From CBDBZL01 sp031399025 (GTDB lineage Bacteria; Pseudomonadota; Alphaproteobacteria; Sphingomonadales; Sphingomonadaceae), in contig JANNOJ010000050.1 in the NCBI GenBank assembly GCA_031399025.1, positions 59,079 to 123,078 on the forward strand: DNA of 64,000 nt, read 5' to 3'. Under the pieces are notes generated by a model, which had not been told where the DNA came from, made no database searches, and saw only the letters and a list, made by a program, of their open reading frames with translations. How positions within the stretch are numbered: position 1 is the first letter of the stretch; each line of letters begins with the position of its first letter. Positions 16,464 through 25,658 of the stretch are shown here, piece after piece. Made by a program: the position numbers and the translations under genes.

Positions 16464-18890
16464 ATGGCGCGCACGCGGAACGAGGGGTGGTGGATTGCCG
16501 CGCGGGCGCTGCTGCTGGCGGCCGCGGCGCCGTCCGGGCAGGCCCTGGCCCAGGACGAGGAGCCGCTGTTCGCCACCCAGGTTCTGGCGGACGAGGGCGC
16601 GGTCCACTTCACCCTCGCCGCGCCCGATGCCGGGGGGCGGTCGGGGTGCTACATCTATGCCAATTCCCTGCGCAGCGGGCTTGGCTCGTCCATCATCCGG
16701 CTCGATCGCGGCATGATCGGTGACGAGCAATTGCTCTGCTTTCGCCGGATGGGCGACAAGGTTGCAGCGACGTTCGAGAACCCGCGGTTCCGGGCCACGG
16801 GGGACGGCGATACCGAGCAGGGCGCGCGCGAGAGTTTCGCATTCACGGTGGCGGCGATGCTGCCGGTCGTGTCAGGCGAACGCGACGGAGGCGTGGTCGT
16901 CGACATGACGCCGTTCCTGTCGCAGGACGTGGTCGGCATCGCCGATGCGCTCAACCAGGACGGCAAGGGCTACAGGCTCGCTCCGCAGCTGAGCGCGGTC
17001 GACACCGCCTCGCTCAGGGCCTTCCCCGACAATGTCGAGGTGGACGCAGTGCAGACCTTCGCCTCGGATACGCCCGGGCGGGAGATCGCCAACCTGGCGC
17101 CCGATCCGCGGCAGGTCAGCTTTATCGTCCATCACAGCTTCATCCGCCTGCCGGAGCCGGGTTTCCAGGTCCGGCTGGCCGACCCGCGGGCGCCGGTTTC
17201 CGGCCCGCTGCTGTACGATTACGGCGCCACGCTGGGTGAGCCGGTGGCGATCCAGCTGGCGGCGCGGTTCCGGCTGGAGAAGACCGACCCCACCGCGGCG
17301 CGCTCCACGGTCAAGAAGCCGATCGTGTTCTACATCGACCCGGCCGCGCCCGAGCCGGTGCGCACCGCGCTGCTGGAGGGGGTCAATTACTGGGCGCGCT
17401 CGTTCGATCGTGCGGGCCTGATCGACGCCTTCCGCGCCGAGATCCTGCCCCCCGGCGCCGATCCGCTCGACGTGCGCTACAACATGATCAACTGGGCCAA
17501 CCGGCTCACCCGCGGCTGGTCGTACGGCGGCGGCATCCGCGATCCGCGCACCGGCGAGATCATCAAGGGCAATGTGGTGATCGGCGCGCTGCGGGTCCGC
17601 CACGACGTGCTGATCTTCGAATCGCTGGTCGGCACCGCCGAGAACGGCACCGGCAGCGCCAACGATCCGGTACGCGTTTCGCTCGACCGCATCCGCCAGC
17701 TCGGCGCGCACGAGGTTGGCCACGCGCTCGGCTTCATGCACAATTTCGCCGGCAGCACGCAGGACCGCAGCTCGGTGATGGACTATCCCGGCCCGCGCCT
17801 GAAGATCACCGCCGGCCAGATCGACCTTTCCGATGCCTATGCCACCGCGGGCGGCGCATGGGACGATTTTTCGGTTGACTGGCTCTACGGCGATCCGGCC
17901 CCGGGGGTCGATCCGGACGAGACCGCCCGCGCCAAGGCGCTGGCGGCGGAAGAGGCCGGCCTGCGCTTCGTCGCCGACATTGACGGGCGCGACGCCAGCC
18001 TGCCCAGCCCCATCGGCAGCATGTGGGACGACGGCCCCGATCCGCTCGCCGCGCTCGCCAACACGCTGGCGGTGCGGGAGATCGCGGTCGCCAATTTCGG
18101 CGATCAGGTCCTGCTGGCCCACGAGCCGTTGGCCAATCTGCGGCGCAAATTCGTGCCGGTGTGGTTGCTTCACCGCTACGATGTGGATGCGGCGGGCAAG
18201 GTGATCGGCGGTCTGGATTATGAATATGCGGTGCGCGGCGACAACCATCCGGTGCCCGCGCCATTCCCGGCGGCGATGCAGCGTGGGGCAATCGACGCGC
18301 TGATCGGCACCCTGTCGGCCGAGACGCTGACCGTGCCCGATCGGCTGGTGCCGCTGCTGTCGGTGCCGACCACCAGCAACCGCGATCCGCAGTTCACCAC
18401 CGAGGTGTTCGCCAATGCGGGTGCCGCCGCCTTCGATCCGTTGGTGGCGGCCGATGTCGCCGCCCAATTGCCGCTCGACAGCCTGCTCGCGCCCGATCGC
18501 CTCGCCCGCATGTACGAACAGAACCGCCGCGATCCCTCGCTGCCCGGGGTCACCGAGCTGATCGAGGCGCTCGACCGTGAGGTGATCTCCGTGCGCCCCG
18601 ACGCGGTCGCGCGGCGCATCGCCTACCGCGCGATCATGACCATGGCGGCCGCTCAGCGCGATGCGCGAACCTCGCCAAGCGTCGCCGCGCTCCTCGCCGG
18701 TCGCCTGGAGACGCTCGGCCGCCGGCTGGCCGCGGGCGGCTCGGGCGAGGACGGCGCTTGGGCCTCCTACGTGAGCGGGCTGCTCGCCGACGAGGCCAGG
18801 CTGTCGGCGGTCCTGGGCGAAGGCGAGCGCGTGCCCGCGATCCCCCCCGGCATGCCGATCGGCGGCATGGGCGACTGGTTCGCCGATTGA
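16464..18890 (+). CDS. Secreted zinc-dependent metalloprotease (DUF5117/DUF4953-type)
   Basis: 808 aa. A signal peptide covers residues 1-30 (cut after QALAQ). Near residue 415 the metzincin signature AHEVGHALGFMHNFAG supplies the zinc ligands and catalytic Glu, and RSSVMDYPGPR about 20 residues later is the Met-turn. The N-terminal 300 residues match the beta-rich prodomain-like region of this family (FIVHHSFIRLPEPGF and so on), and the C-terminal part is helical. It is exported and probably degrades proteins or peptides outside the inner membrane, feeding the TonB receptor and M20 hydrolase on the other side of the Lrp gene. Confidence 0.88.
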   Translation: MARTRNEGWWIAARALLLAAAAPSGQALAQDEEPLFATQVLADEGAVHFTLAAPDAGGRSGCYIYANSLRSGLGSSIIRLDRGMIGDEQLLCFRRMGDKVAATFENPRFRATGDGDTEQGARESFAFTVAAMLPVVSGERDGGVVVDMTPFLSQDVVGIADALNQDGKGYRLAPQLSAVDTASLRAFPDNVEVDAVQTFASDTPGREIANLAPDPRQVSFIVHHSFIRLPEPGFQVRLADPRAPVSGPLLYDYGATLGEPVAIQLAARFRLEKTDPTAARSTVKKPIVFYIDPAAPEPVRTALLEGVNYWARSFDRAGLIDAFRAEILPPGADPLDVRYNMINWANRLTRGWSYGGGIRDPRTGEIIKGNVVIGALRVRHDVLIFESLVGTAENGTGSANDPVRVSLDRIRQLGAHEVGHALGFMHNFAGSTQDRSSVMDYPGPRLKITAGQIDLSDAYATAGGAWDDFSVDWLYGDPAPGVDPDETARAKALAAEEAGLRFVADIDGRDASLPSPIGSMWDDGPDPLAALANTLAVREIAVANFGDQVLLAHEPLANLRRKFVPVWLLHRYDVDAAGKVIGGLDYEYAVRGDNHPVPAPFPAAMQRGAIDALIGTLSAETLTVPDRLVPLLSVPTTSNRDPQFTTEVFANAGAAAFDPLVAADVAAQLPLDSLLAPDRLARMYEQNRRDPSLPGVTELIEALDREVISVRPDAVARRIAYRAIMTMAAAQRDARTSPSVAALLAGRLETLGRRLAAGGSGEDGAWASYVSGLLADEARLSAVLGEGERVPAIPPGMPIGGMGDWFAD

Positions 18891-19168
18891 GCCAACGCCA
18901 GGTTCCGCAAGGGCGCAGTTTGCACCAGGGTGTGCGGCATGATCGCAACCCGCCACGCTCGACCAAGCGCGGCCGCTGCCGCTCGCCGCGTGGCCCGTGG
19001 CGGGCGGCGCGCGCATGGTGCCCTAGCGCCGGTCGGCGCGGTTCGGGGCAGGTCGGTAGCTGGCGTGAAGCAGCGGTTCGCTAACATCGCGAAGGGCGAA
19101 ATGTATTCTTGCTGTCGATCCGGGCGGAACCCCCGAGCGCTGGCGAAGGGGTGCTGCTGGGGGTGCGC

Positions 19169-19501
19169 TCAGGAAACCCGGGCCACGTTCTTCTCGGTCA
19201 GCAGTTCCTGCAGCTCGCCCGCCTCGAACATCTCGCTCATGATGTCGCTGCCGCCGACGAACTCGCCTTTGACGTAAAGCTGGGGGATAGTGGGCCAGTC
19301 GGAGAACGCCTTGATGGCCTGGCGCACTTCCATGTCCTGCAGCACGTCCACGCTCTCGAACTCCACCCCGCAATGGTCGAGGATCGATACCGCGCGATTG
19401 GAGAAGCCGCACTGGGGGAACAGCGGCGTGCCCTTCATGAACAGCACCACGTCGTGCTCGTTGACAATGCTCGAGATACGCTGGTTGGTGTCGGTCGTCA
19501 T
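19169..19501 (-). CDS. grxD: Monothiol glutaredoxin, Grx4 family
   Basis: 110 aa. The CGFS active site is in PQCGFSNR near residue 31, preceded by VVLFMKGTP. The glutathione-binding WPTIPQLYV and GGSDI motifs follow. Such proteins hold and transfer [2Fe-2S] clusters, usually together with BolA. The bolA gene is directly upstream on the same strand (55-bp gap), and the ATPase zeta gene precedes that, as in other Sphingomonadales. The ATG at 19501 fits family length. The short gap upstream contains three copies of the 12-nt phrase GGATTGCCCTGC or close variants. Confidence 0.93.
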   Translation of the reverse strand: MTTDTNQRISSIVNEHDVVLFMKGTPLFPQCGFSNRAVSILDHCGVEFESVDVLQDMEVRQAIKAFSDWPTIPQLYVKGEFVGGSDIMSEMFEAGELQELLTEKNVARVS

Positions 19502-19556
19502 AGTCCCCGCCTTCGGATTGCCCTGCCGGATTGCCCTGCCGGATTGCCCTGCGAAA

Positions 19557-19790
19557 TCAGGTGGGAACCGAGGTGACCAGTTGCAAGGCGTGAAGCTGGC
19601 CGCCCATCCGCCCGCCGAGCGCGTCGTAGACCAGCTTGTGCTGCTGCACGCGGCTGCGGCCGGCGAACTCGGGTGCACAGACACGCGCCAGGTAATGGTC
19701 GCCATCGTCGACCAGCGCCTCGATCTCGACGGTGGCGCCGGGCAGCGCGGCCCTGATCAAGGCCTCGATCTCGGCGGCGGGCATCGCCAT
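19557..19790 (-). CDS. bolA: BolA family protein
   Basis: 77 aa. It contains the class-II KH-like BolA fold with the C-terminal RVQQHKLVYDALGGRMGGQLHALQL, where the invariant His and helix are found. BolA partners Grx4 in iron-sulfur cluster handling. The start codon overlaps the stop of the zeta gene by one base (TAATG), implying coupled translation. A second in-frame ATG two codons later is possible. Short length excludes the transcription-factor type with long extensions. Confidence 0.88.
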   Translation of the reverse strand: MAMPAAEIEALIRAALPGATVEIEALVDDGDHYLARVCAPEFAGRSRVQQHKLVYDALGGRMGGQLHALQLVTSVPT

Positions 19791-20113
19791 TACGCGCCGC
19801 TCATCAACTGGCGGCGCGCCTCGATGGTCTTCTCGCTCAACTGCGCGCGCACCGTCGCCTCGTCGGCATCGCAGCCGGCATGGGTAAGATCGCCCAGCAC
19901 CTTGCGGATCACGTCCTCGTCGCCCGCTTCCTCGAAATCGGCCTGGACCACCGCCTTCTTGTAGGCCTCGGTCTCCTCGGGCGTCAGGCTCATGAGCCCC
20001 GCGGCCCATTCGCCCAGCAGGCGGTTGCGCCGGGCGGCGATGCGGAAGGCGGTCTCCTCGTCCATTGCGTACTTGGCTTCCTCGCCGCGCTGGCGATCAT
20101 TGAAATCGGTCAT
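19790..20113 (-). CDS. ATP synthase inhibitor zeta subunit (DUF1476)
   Basis: 107 aa, four-helix protein with the family opening FNDRQRGEEAKYAMDEETAF and the conserved RRNRLLGEWAA and LTPEETEAYKKAVV helices. In Paracoccus this family is the zeta subunit that blocks reverse rotation of F1-ATPase through its N-terminal segment. The ATG at 20113 was chosen for this canonical N-terminus. It heads the zeta-bolA-grxD run, overlapping bolA by one base. No atp genes are present in the window. Confidence 0.88.
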   Translation of the reverse strand: MTDFNDRQRGEEAKYAMDEETAFRIAARRNRLLGEWAAGLMSLTPEETEAYKKAVVQADFEEAGDEDVIRKVLGDLTHAGCDADEATVRAQLSEKTIEARRQLMSGA

Positions 20114-20157
20114 GGCTGAGCCTTCCAGGTTGAGCACCACACCCCCCGTCCGCTCAC

Positions 20158-20233
20158 CCTGAGCTTGTCGAGGGGTCGTCCTTGCTTGCGCGTCCTGCGC
20201 TACAGGAAAAAGCGGTCCTTCGACAAGCTCAGG
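20158..20233. repeat. REP-like dispersed palindromic repeat, full copy
   Basis: Arms CCTGAGCTTGTCGA (20158) and TCGACAAGCTCAGG (ending 20233) are inverted around a partly complementary core. The right arm, read on the other strand, begins CCTGAGCTTGTCGAAGGACC and is shared for about 26 bases with a second copy at 30267. It sits between the zeta and leuD genes. This is the kind of intergenic repeat scattered through sphingomonad genomes. Confidence 0.75.
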
Positions 20234-20245
20234 ACGAACGCGGCG

Positions 20246-20851
20246 TCAGACCGGTGCGCGGGTCCCGCGCGCCAGCCACGGCCGCTCGGCCGCGAGTCGG
20301 CCCTCGTAGCCGGCGATCGCCGCGTCCTGCGCCAGCGTCAGCCCCACCTCGTCGAGCCCGCCCAGCAGGCACCGCTTGCGGAACGGATCGATCTGGAAGG
20401 TGAAGCGGTCCTGGAACGGCGTGGTGACGCTCTGCGCCTCGAGGTCGATGGCAATGGGATCGGTTTCGGCCACCGCCAGCAGCCGGTCCACCGCGTCCTG
20501 CGGCAGGACCACCGCGAGGATGCCGTTCTTGAACGCATTGCCGGCGAAGATGTCGGAGAAGCTGGGCGCGATCACCGCGCGGATGCCCAGGTCGAGCAGC
20601 GCCCAGGCGGCATGCTCGCGGCTCGAGCCGCAGCCGAAATTGTCGCCCGCCACCAGGATCGGTGCGCGCGCGAACTCCGGGCGGTCGAACACGTTGGCGG
20701 GATCGTCGGCCCGTACCGCCTCGAACGCCCCGGCGCCCAGGCCCTCGCGGCTGATCGTCTTGAGCCAGCGGGCCGGGATGATGAGGTCGGTGTCGATATT
20801 GGCGCGGCCGAACGGGATCGCCCGGCCTTCCACCTGCGCGAAGGGCTCCAT
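20246..20851 (-). CDS. leuD: 3-isopropylmalate dehydratase small subunit
   Basis: 201 aa, as usual for LeuD. It shows the swivel-domain motifs: PFGRANIDTDLIIPARWLK at the N-terminus, GDNFGCGSSREHA near residue 70 and APSFSDIFAGNAFKNG near 95. With LeuC it isomerises 2- to 3-isopropylmalate in leucine synthesis. The partner leuC lies upstream on the same strand but about 2.8 kb away, separated by two small genes and a lower-GC insert, whereas these genes are close neighbours in most relatives. The stop lies 12 bp from the repeat element. Confidence 0.95.
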   Translation of the reverse strand: MEPFAQVEGRAIPFGRANIDTDLIIPARWLKTISREGLGAGAFEAVRADDPANVFDRPEFARAPILVAGDNFGCGSSREHAAWALLDLGIRAVIAPSFSDIFAGNAFKNGILAVVLPQDAVDRLLAVAETDPIAIDLEAQSVTTPFQDRFTFQIDPFRKRCLLGGLDEVGLTLAQDAAIAGYEGRLAAERPWLARGTRAPV

Positions 20852-20864
20852 CAATCGGGCCTGG

Positions 20865-21029
20865 TCAGTCGGTCTCTGGCGGCACGTCGAAGGGCGTGCC
20901 GAACCGCTTGCGCTTCTCGCGCTTCTTGCGCTGGTCGACGTACAGCAGCGCCGCGGCCACCGCCGCCGAGCCGATCGCACCCACAATGGCAGCCTTGCCG
21001 CCGGTGCCCAAATCTCTGTGCTTGCTCAT
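20865..21029 (-). CDS. Small single-pass membrane protein, 54 aa
   Basis: ATG at 21029, TGA at 20865. The product starts MSKHRDLGTGG, has a hydrophobic stretch at residues 13-30 (AAIVGAIGSAAVAAALLYV), then a strongly basic segment (DQRKKREKRKR) and a short acidic end. The topology is a classic positive-inside anchor. It sits 13 bp upstream of leuD and is probably co-transcribed with it. Unknown function. The regular charge pattern and tight spacing support a real gene. Confidence 0.55.
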   Translation of the reverse strand: MSKHRDLGTGGKAAIVGAIGSAAVAAALLYVDQRKKREKRKRFGTPFDVPPETD

Positions 21030-21067
21030 GGTGTCCAAATGCGCCTGGCGCCGATTGGTGGCAAGCT

Positions 21068-21634
21068 TCAGGCGAGAAATCTGCGCATTTCCTGCCAGCG
21101 CCGTTGCTTCTCGACGAGCGGCATGGCGGCATAGGCCGGGCTGGACGAGGGCAGCGGCACCAGCGCCACGCCGCTGCCGGCCAGCGACGCCGCGCCGATC
21201 TTCGTGGCGGTGACACCGTTGAGGCCGACCGCGCGCAAGCGGGGGAGCGAGGCGGCCAGCTCCACCAGCGCGTTAGGCTCAGGCTCGCGGATCGCGGCAT
21301 CCAGGCTCCCGACGCGCCGCGCCGAGGCGAGGGTGTCCCACAAGCCGATTCCTGCCTCGAGCAGCGCCGCCAGCCGCGCCGCGTAGGCGAGGGGGGCAAG
21401 GTCGCGGTCGATCACCCCGCCGATCAGCTGCCAGAACCGGTTCTGTGGATGGGCATAGTATCGCGCGGCGGCGAGCGACGCCTCGCCCGGCAGGCTGCCG
21501 AGCACCAGCACCCGGGTATGCGGGGCGACGACGGGCGGGAAGGAGGATTTGCGGGTCAATGTCGTGAATTGGTGGGATGCTGACTGATCGGATTTCAGCG
21601 CAAACGTTGGAAGGTTGCCTTCGTTCAGATGCAC
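21068..21634 (-). CDS. DNA-deoxyinosine (hypoxanthine-DNA) glycosylase
   Basis: UDG-superfamily enzyme. The family motif VLVLGSLPGEASL and YYAHPQNRFWQLIG are at the N-terminal side, LWDTLASARR in the middle, and LPSSSPAY is the C-terminal motif that positions the flipped base. It excises deaminated adenine (and possibly uracil) from DNA. The only in-frame ATG is at 21634 (188 aa), but homology begins only after RKSSFPP, so a TTG at 21559 (163 aa) may be the real start. The extra 25 codons lie in AT-richer DNA at the edge of the foreign insert, so the native 5' end may have been replaced. Confidence 0.8.
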   Translation of the reverse strand: MHLNEGNLPTFALKSDQSASHQFTTLTRKSSFPPVVAPHTRVLVLGSLPGEASLAAARYYAHPQNRFWQLIGGVIDRDLAPLAYAARLAALLEAGIGLWDTLASARRVGSLDAAIREPEPNALVELAASLPRLRAVGLNGVTATKIGAASLAGSGVALVPLPSSSPAYAAMPLVEKQRRWQEMRRFLA

Positions 21635-21653
21635 AACCGTTCAGGTGTGACAC

Positions 21654-22727
21654 CTACGCGCCAGAAACAACCTTAGCTGCAAACCGGCGGCGATAGTCAC
21701 TTGGAGTAACTCCAAGAACCCGCACAAAGGCTCTGTTAAGCGCGTCCACCGAGCCGAAGCCGCATTGCTGCGCCAATCGCTCCATTTGCAATTTGCTGTC
21801 TTCTAGATACGATTTAGCGCGATCTAGCCTTGCCAGCTCGACGTATTTGGCCGGAGTGTGGCCAGTCTCCCGACGGAATACACGGGCGAAATTGCGCTCA
21901 CTCATGCCCGCCCGCTGAGCGAGCGCCGCGACATTGAGGGCGGCAGCGGGACACTCGATGATCGACGCTATCGTGTTTTGGAGGCGATCACAGACTGCCG
22001 ACTGAGCCTGCAACCCCGTGGAAAATTGCGATTGGCCGCCCGCCCTTCGAAAGAACAGGACAAGCTCGCGCGCTACGGCCAGCGCGGCCGCGCGCCCAAG
22101 ATCAGCATCAACCATTGCCAGTGCGAGATCGATTCCGGCTGTAACGCCAGCTGAGGTGTAAAGCGGTGGATCAACAACGAAAATTGCGTCGGGCTGCACG
22201 GACACAGTCGGATACATCTTGGCTAGTCGGGAGCAGGATGCCCAGTGCGTCGTTGCCCGCCTTTCATTGAGTAAGCCGGCCTTGGCGAGAACAAAGGCTC
22301 CAGTACATACGCTGGCGACGCGTCTGGATTGCGCCGCATGTTGCCGCAGCCAAATTGTCGTCCGGATGTCGGACGCCAGTTCGTCGACAGCATCCTGCTC
22401 ACCACCAACGACCACGACGGTATCGATTGGCAGGGTAAGCGATTCCAGGGGCACCAATCCGGCCAGGGCAATACCGCCGGACGTGACGATCTGCGCGTGG
22501 CGATGCGAGGCAAGAACAAGGCGATAGTACGTCCGGCAGGTGTCGTCGTGAGAAGATCGCCACTTATTTGCTTGCGCGAATACTTCCCATGGACCGGTCA
22601 CGTCGAGCATCTGGCAACCGTCGAAGACAACAAACACGACAGTGATCGGTGCTTGTGATTCGATAGCGGTCGGTTGCCGCACTGGCCGAAATTGCGGAGG
22701 AAATGTCGTTTCTGCCATGAATTGCAT
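21654..22727 (-). CDS. GlxA-type regulator: DJ-1/PfpI domain plus AraC helix-turn-helix
   Basis: 357 aa. Residues 28-210 are a DJ-1/PfpI-like domain (VVFVVFDGCQMLDVTGPWEVF, then SVCTGAFVLAKAGLL with the nucleophile-elbow Cys). Residues 250-350 are an AraC/XylS DNA-binding domain (LAQRAGMSERNFARVFRRETG and LAQQCGFGSVDALNRAFVRVLG). The arrangement is that of GlxA-family activators. It is divergent from a stand-alone DJ-1 family gene with 68 bp between, so it likely controls that gene. Base composition is visibly lower in GC than the flanking leu genes. A second ATG at 22718 is equally possible. Confidence 0.88.
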   Translation of the reverse strand: MQFMAETTFPPQFRPVRQPTAIESQAPITVVFVVFDGCQMLDVTGPWEVFAQANKWRSSHDDTCRTYYRLVLASHRHAQIVTSGGIALAGLVPLESLTLPIDTVVVVGGEQDAVDELASDIRTTIWLRQHAAQSRRVASVCTGAFVLAKAGLLNERRATTHWASCSRLAKMYPTVSVQPDAIFVVDPPLYTSAGVTAGIDLALAMVDADLGRAAALAVARELVLFFRRAGGQSQFSTGLQAQSAVCDRLQNTIASIIECPAAALNVAALAQRAGMSERNFARVFRRETGHTPAKYVELARLDRAKSYLEDSKLQMERLAQQCGFGSVDALNRAFVRVLGVTPSDYRRRFAAKVVSGA

Positions 22728-22795
22728 CCGCTAAGGTGATTTGTCAGCTTGGCAAGTGCGTCCCGTGGCTTGCGGTCGACGATGAGGTGGACACT

Positions 22796-23413
22796 ATGAA
22801 CATCGGCATTTTGATCTTTCCCGGAGTTGAAATCCTCGACTTCGCCGGTCCGTTTGAAGTTTTCTCCGTTGCGTCACGCGTGTCGCGACGTGACCGCGAT
22901 CCGGACGTCGACCCGTTCAACGCATTCTTCCTCGCGGAAAGGTTGGATATTGTCGATGCGCGCTACGGGTTTCAGGTGAAGCCGCACTTCGAGTTCGAAA
23001 AGCACTCGCGTATCGACCTTTTATTGATTCCAGGAGGTGTCGTGGACCAGCCTCGCGCCAGCGTGCCAACACTCGACTGGATCAAGCGGACGGCCGACGC
23101 CGCTACGGTCGTAACATCGGTATGCACCGGTGCGTTTCTTCTCGCGCAGGTCGGTCTGCTCGACGGCTTGCGTGCCACAACCCATTGGGAGGACGTAGGC
23201 GCCCTGCGCGATGAGTTCCCGGCAGTGGAGGTGCTCGCCAGTGAACTTTGGGTTGACGAGGGGCGTGTGCTGACGTCGGCGGGAATTGCGGCTGGGATCG
23301 ACATGTGTCTCCATCTCGTCGAGCGGCTGGGGGGCAAGCAGCTTGCGGATGCAACCGCGCGGCAGATGGTCTATGCGAGGCGCAGTGCGGAGGAAGTGTC
23401 TTCGTCAGCTTGA
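22796..23413 (+). CDS. DJ-1/PfpI family protein
   Basis: 205 aa. The opening MNIGILIFPGVEILDFAGPFEVFSV and the SVCTGAFLLAQVGLLDG elbow (Cys near residue 107) mark the DJ-1/PfpI fold of the isonitrile hydratase/GlxA-like branch. Members hydrate isonitriles or deglycate, or have unknown activity. The ATG at 22796 matches the family N-terminus; upstream codons to 22736 do not. It is divergent from the GlxA-type regulator, whose sensor domain is a paralogue of this protein. Both belong to the insert between leuC and leuD. Confidence 0.85.
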   Translation: MNIGILIFPGVEILDFAGPFEVFSVASRVSRRDRDPDVDPFNAFFLAERLDIVDARYGFQVKPHFEFEKHSRIDLLLIPGGVVDQPRASVPTLDWIKRTADAATVVTSVCTGAFLLAQVGLLDGLRATTHWEDVGALRDEFPAVEVLASELWVDEGRVLTSAGIAAGIDMCLHLVERLGGKQLADATARQMVYARRSAEEVSSSA

Positions 23414-23548
23414 TCAGACCGTCGGTCTCGGTGTCATAACCGGTCGGATGAGCCACCACAGACCCGCCCGACGCTTTTCTGCGGGATTGCGAGTGAAAAA
23501 TACCTGTGGCGGAACGTCAGGTTTCGCGGGGCAGTGGGATAGGGATCA

Positions 23549-23567
23549 ACGACCGAAAATGGGTCGT
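23549..23567. repeat. Inverted repeat downstream of the DJ-1 gene
   Basis: ACGACC (23549-23554), loop GAAAAT, GGGTCGT (23561-23567). It lies in the 221-bp non-coding stretch between the convergent DJ-1 gene and leuC, near the right edge of the lower-GC insert. It may be a terminator stem or a dispersed palindrome; no T-tract follows. Confidence 0.35.
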
Positions 23568-23634
23568 CGGCGGACATTGGCCGAACGGCCTCAGTGCAGC
23601 CGAGCCTGACATCTCGGAAACGCGCCGTCCTACG

Positions 23635-25065
<1,431 letters not shown>

Positions 25066-25150
25066 GAGCGACCAATCTGGCGTCCGGGGGCCGGACAAGC
25101 AAGGTTCGCGCAGATACCGCCGCGGTGCTGCCTTGGAAAGGCAACAAATC

Positions 25151-25167
25151 GGGTGTAACTTACACCC
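25151..25167. promoter_or_regulatory. Perfect 17-bp palindrome abutting a start codon
   Basis: GGGTGTAA-C-TTACACCC is perfectly symmetrical and ends one base before the ATG at 25168. It lies in the 102-bp region between divergent leuC and the thioesterase gene. A dimeric repressor bound here would block the thioesterase start; alternatively the transcript forms a hairpin that hides or repositions the ribosome site (GGAAAGG is 27 bases upstream). Confidence 0.6.
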
Positions 25168-25617
25168 ATGTCAGCCACCCCTATTCCGCGCCCGCACCTC
25201 CTGCCGATTCGCATCCTCCCCGAAGACATTGATTTCATGGGCCATGTGAACAACGCCCGCTATCTTACCTGGGTGCAGGATGCGGTGCTCAGCCATTGGC
25301 GCAAGCTGGCGCCGAGCGACGCGGTGGCGCGTCATGCCTGGGTGGCGCTGCGCCACGAGATCACCTACCGCAAGCCCGCCTTCCTCGCCGATGACATCGT
25401 CGCGCGCACCGTGCTGCAGAAGGTGGCCGGCGCGCGGGCGATCTACCACACGGTCATCGCCCGCCTTGGCGAGATGGGCGAAGAGGTGCTGGCCGAGGTG
25501 TCGAGCATGTGGTGCTGCCTCGATGTCGAAACCCGCCGCCCGGCGCGCATCGACCGCGCGCTTGCGGAAGGCGTGTTCGGCCTCGCGCGCGAGAAATCCG
25601 TACCCCTGACGCGCTAG
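25168..25617 (+). CDS. Acyl-CoA thioesterase, 4-hydroxybenzoyl-CoA thioesterase-like hotdog protein
   Basis: 149 aa. The hotdog fold carries the catalytic signature DIDFMGHVNNARYLTWVQDA, with Asp and the HVNN segment typical of the YbgC/4HBT family. Members hydrolyse short-chain or aryl acyl-CoA. It is followed 41 bp later by crtZ, and the two may be co-transcribed. The palindrome just before its ATG suggests tight local control. Substrate unknown. Confidence 0.85.
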   Translation: MSATPIPRPHLLPIRILPEDIDFMGHVNNARYLTWVQDAVLSHWRKLAPSDAVARHAWVALRHEITYRKPAFLADDIVARTVLQKVAGARAIYHTVIARLGEMGEEVLAEVSSMWCCLDVETRRPARIDRALAEGVFGLAREKSVPLTR

Positions 25618-25658
25618 CCGGCTTTGCCCGCGGGCCGTGCGGGCCTATATGGGCGGTC

